In this document: piece after piece, positions 61,818 to 64,000 of the stretch
How the letters are laid out: each line of letters opens with the position of its first letter
How positions within the stretch are numbered: position 1 is the first letter of the stretch
Assembly: GCA_949825025.1 (NCBI GenBank)
Contig: OX463781.1
Span: 40,127,150-40,191,149, forward strand
DNA: 64,000 bases
Reading direction: 5' to 3'
Source of the DNA: Siphlonurus alternatus
Lineage: Eukaryota > Arthropoda > Insecta > Ephemeroptera > Siphlonuridae
Notes under the pieces: model-generated
What the model was told of the DNA's origin: nothing
The model's database searches: none
Seen by the model: the letters and a program-made list of their open reading frames with translations, nothing else
Program-made: the position numbers and the translations under genes

Positions 61818-62139
61818 GTAAGACTAACTCAACCCTTGACATTTGAGTTATTTTTACTTTGAGTTAAATGTTGATTTTAATTAGCCCTTTTGGCAAAAAG
61901 AATATATATTATTGTTTGTGAGTTTTGTCTTAATTAAAGGCATCAAAAGGTACACAAATAGAAAATGCTTTGATATTTTAATGTTAAAATTACATGTTAA
62001 TTTTATTCACTTTTTCAAAGACTTTTTTGGACAAACGAATAAATGAATAATAATTATATATTATAATGAAGCCAGGTATTTATTAGCAATTTAAATCATA
62101 CATGATGGTTGTTTTTAATTCATCGTTGATTTAACCTTT

Positions 62140-62804
62140 AATGGACAACATACATGAAAAATTTTTAATGCAGAAATGAATAGAGGGTACCAAATTATGC
62201 TACTCTGAATTTTTTCAGATTTTTTTTGAGACCCAGAACTATTTTTAAACAATGGACAACATACATGAAAAAAAAAAAAATATTGCAGAAATGAATAAAG
62301 GGTACCAAATTATGCTACTCTGAATTTTTTCAGATTTTTTTGAGACCCAGAACTATTTTTAAATAATTATTGAAAGTCCTGTGATTTCAGTTGGCACCTC
62401 TAAATTCTTAATAAAAAGGATAGAGACTGGACGCCTATTGACGCCTCTAGGGGGCGTGGCCGCACTTTCAATAATTATTTAAAAATAGTTCTGGGTTTCA
62501 AAACAATCTGAAAAAATTCAGAGTAGCATAATTTGGTACCCTCTATTCATTTCTGCAATAAAATTTTTCCATGTATGTTGTCCATTATTGAAAGTCCTGT
62601 GATTTCAGTTGGCACCCCTGATGCCTTAATAAAAAGGATAGAGACTGGACGCCAATTGACGCCTCTAGGGGGCGTGGCCGCACTTTCAATAATTATTTAA
62701 AAATAGTTCTGGGCCTCAAAAAAATCTGAAAAAATTCAGAGTAGCATAATTTGGTACCCTCTATTCATTTCTGCAATAAAATTTTTTCATGTATGTTGTC
62801 CATT
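62140..62804. mobile_element. Palindromic MITE interrupted by another copy of itself
   Basis: AATGGACAACATACATGAAA opens at 62140 and again at 62251; GTTGTCCATT closes at 62586 and again at 62804. Removing 62251-62586 leaves a 329-bp element of the same family as 41240. Confidence 0.7.
62251..62586. mobile_element. Inner copy of the self-nested MITE
   Basis: It is a complete 336-bp palindrome with both ends, about as long as the outer copy. Confidence 0.7.
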
Positions 62805-62999
62805 TATATTTAAAACTTTAAAATAAATAATAAAATCTATAAAAAATAGTTTTAAAAGTCTATTAATATTGTTCCTTAAAGTTCAGCTTAACTGAGATGG
62901 CAAGATTATTGCATACATTATTTAACACGCTTTGTTTTTGTGTTCAACAAGTAGCTTCATCTGTAGGCGGGAAGACATGGAATGGTGGGATTGTTTGAT

Positions 63000-63235
63000 T
63001 GTACAGTTCAGGTAAAAAATACTGGGACACATGGATGTAAAAGGGAGAACTATGTGACAACACTGTTCCGATAAGATGATTCATATTATAGTCGTCTCCT
63101 CAGAGTCAACCTAGCCACAATAATAGACAGCGTTGCAACTCAGAATGGTGAGTGAGCTATTATATAGTGACTACTCTGACTCTAACTCATCCAAGTGTTC
63201 CAATCCTATTGATCTTAGCTGTACACAATGAGAGC
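63000..63235 (+). repeat. Interspersed repeat shared with 40565-40845
   Basis: GACAACACTGTTCCG, AATAATAGACAGCGTTGC and GACTACTCTGACTCTAACTC are in the same order as at 40.6 kb. Confidence 0.45.
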
Positions 63236-63250
63236 ACAATATTTGCCACT

Positions 63251-64000
63251 CAGGGGCGTAGACAAGGAGGGGGGGTTGGGTGTTATAACCTCCCCCCCCC
63301 CCCTTGAGAGCTGAACCTTAGTAAATTTTAAGGGAAAAATAACAAAAAATGGTACTCGACGGATACGATTTAGATAAAATGTCATGAATAATTTTCTTAA
63401 AAAAAAAATTAAAAATTTATATCCCCGAAACACATCGGTAATACATCTTTATAATTTATTTAAAATCCGTCTACAGTATTATGATTATTTAAATATACTA
63501 TATTATAATTCTATTATTTAATTCCAAAGTGTTTTTTTGCTTTTTTCGTCATCAATAATACATGTATATAACATCTGTCTTCAGACTGTAAAAAAATCTA
63601 TTATTATAATTATATTATGTAGTATTCATTATTAAGTTATTTATGTTTTTGTAGACAACAATTTAAAATATAAAAAAATATTGAAAACATTCCCCGCATG
63701 ATGTTCAGCATAAAACTAAAAATTATATATATAATATTTTTTTTTTTTTTTAATTAATTATTAGGTATGTCACATCTTACAATTAATAGGGAGTTTTATT
63801 GTCTAATGTATAATACTGTACATATCTTTAATTTTATTATTGAAAATTAAAAAAAATCTGATATTTTTAAATTTATTTTATTAATTTTACAGTATACTTA
63901 ATGTAATAAATTGATTTTCCTGTCTTGAAAATTTAAATATAAATATTTTTTCTTGCTCATACATCAGTACATCGTCTTAAAATGTGATCTGTTTTTTTTT
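63251..64000 (+). mobile_element. hAT-like element, second copy, right end not seen
   Basis: It starts CAGGGGCGTAGACAAGGAGG and matches the element at 50749/61113 over its left part. It gives the empty internal site for the large foldback insertion. The window ends before its right end. Confidence 0.6.

Overview
This is a window of AT-rich nuclear DNA from an invertebrate animal. It has large introns with GT..AG borders, secreted proteins encoded across many exons, and dense non-coding repeats: non-LTR retrotransposon fragments, SINEs, many palindromic MITEs and long di- and tetranucleotide arrays. The reverse transcriptase C-termini look like the Jockey-type elements common in arthropods, so an arthropod is my best guess, but the lineage cannot be fixed from sequence alone. 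All three protein-coding genes lie on the + strand. Most long ORFs in the window are microsatellite or minisatellite artefacts.

Gene 1 (about 1.84-34.2 kb) is a C-terminal-motor kinesin of the kinesin-14 class. Eleven coding exons (4797-34214) join in frame into 796 codons: a Ser/Gly-rich N-terminus, a long coiled coil, then a complete motor with P-loop, switch I and switch II. The motor and the segment after it resemble the calmodulin-binding kinesins (plant KCBP, sea urchin kinesin-C) more than Ncd/KIFC1. A second in-frame first exon inside intron 3 (19792-19963) predicts a shorter, separately promoted isoform.

Genes 2 and 3 are tandem glycoside hydrolase family 18 paralogues with signal peptides. 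Gene 2 (35235-42234) has nine coding exons and is complete at 366 codons. Gene 3 (44163-61817 and beyond) has seven exons in the window, and its 3' end lies outside. Exon lengths match almost one for one (49, 198, 101, 120, 125/128, 88/106, 186 nt), showing a tandem duplication. In both, the catalytic Glu of the chitinase motif DxxDxDxE is Leu, so they are probably chitin-binding lectin-like proteins and not chitinases.

The most unusual part is intron 6 of gene 3 (49734-61631, 11.9 kb). It is an onion of insertions: a 5S-rRNA-derived SINE is split by a hAT-like element (8-bp target duplication), which is split by a large foldback element with arms built from a 15-bp minisatellite. The right arm of that element is split twice more, once by a 2.77-kb hairpin and once by a second foldback element with 16-bp minisatellite arms (9-bp target duplication). 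The two foldback elements share terminal sequence and a GGACAA core in their repeat units, which points to one non-autonomous transposon group that uses minisatellite arms.

Elsewhere the introns and intergenic gaps hold palindromic MITEs, several with a perfect CRE (TGACGTCA) near the centre, TTAA-flanked palindromes, SINEs with 5S- or tRNA-like heads on a common tail, two LINE 3' ends, and CT, AT, AAAT and TTTA/TTTG arrays.
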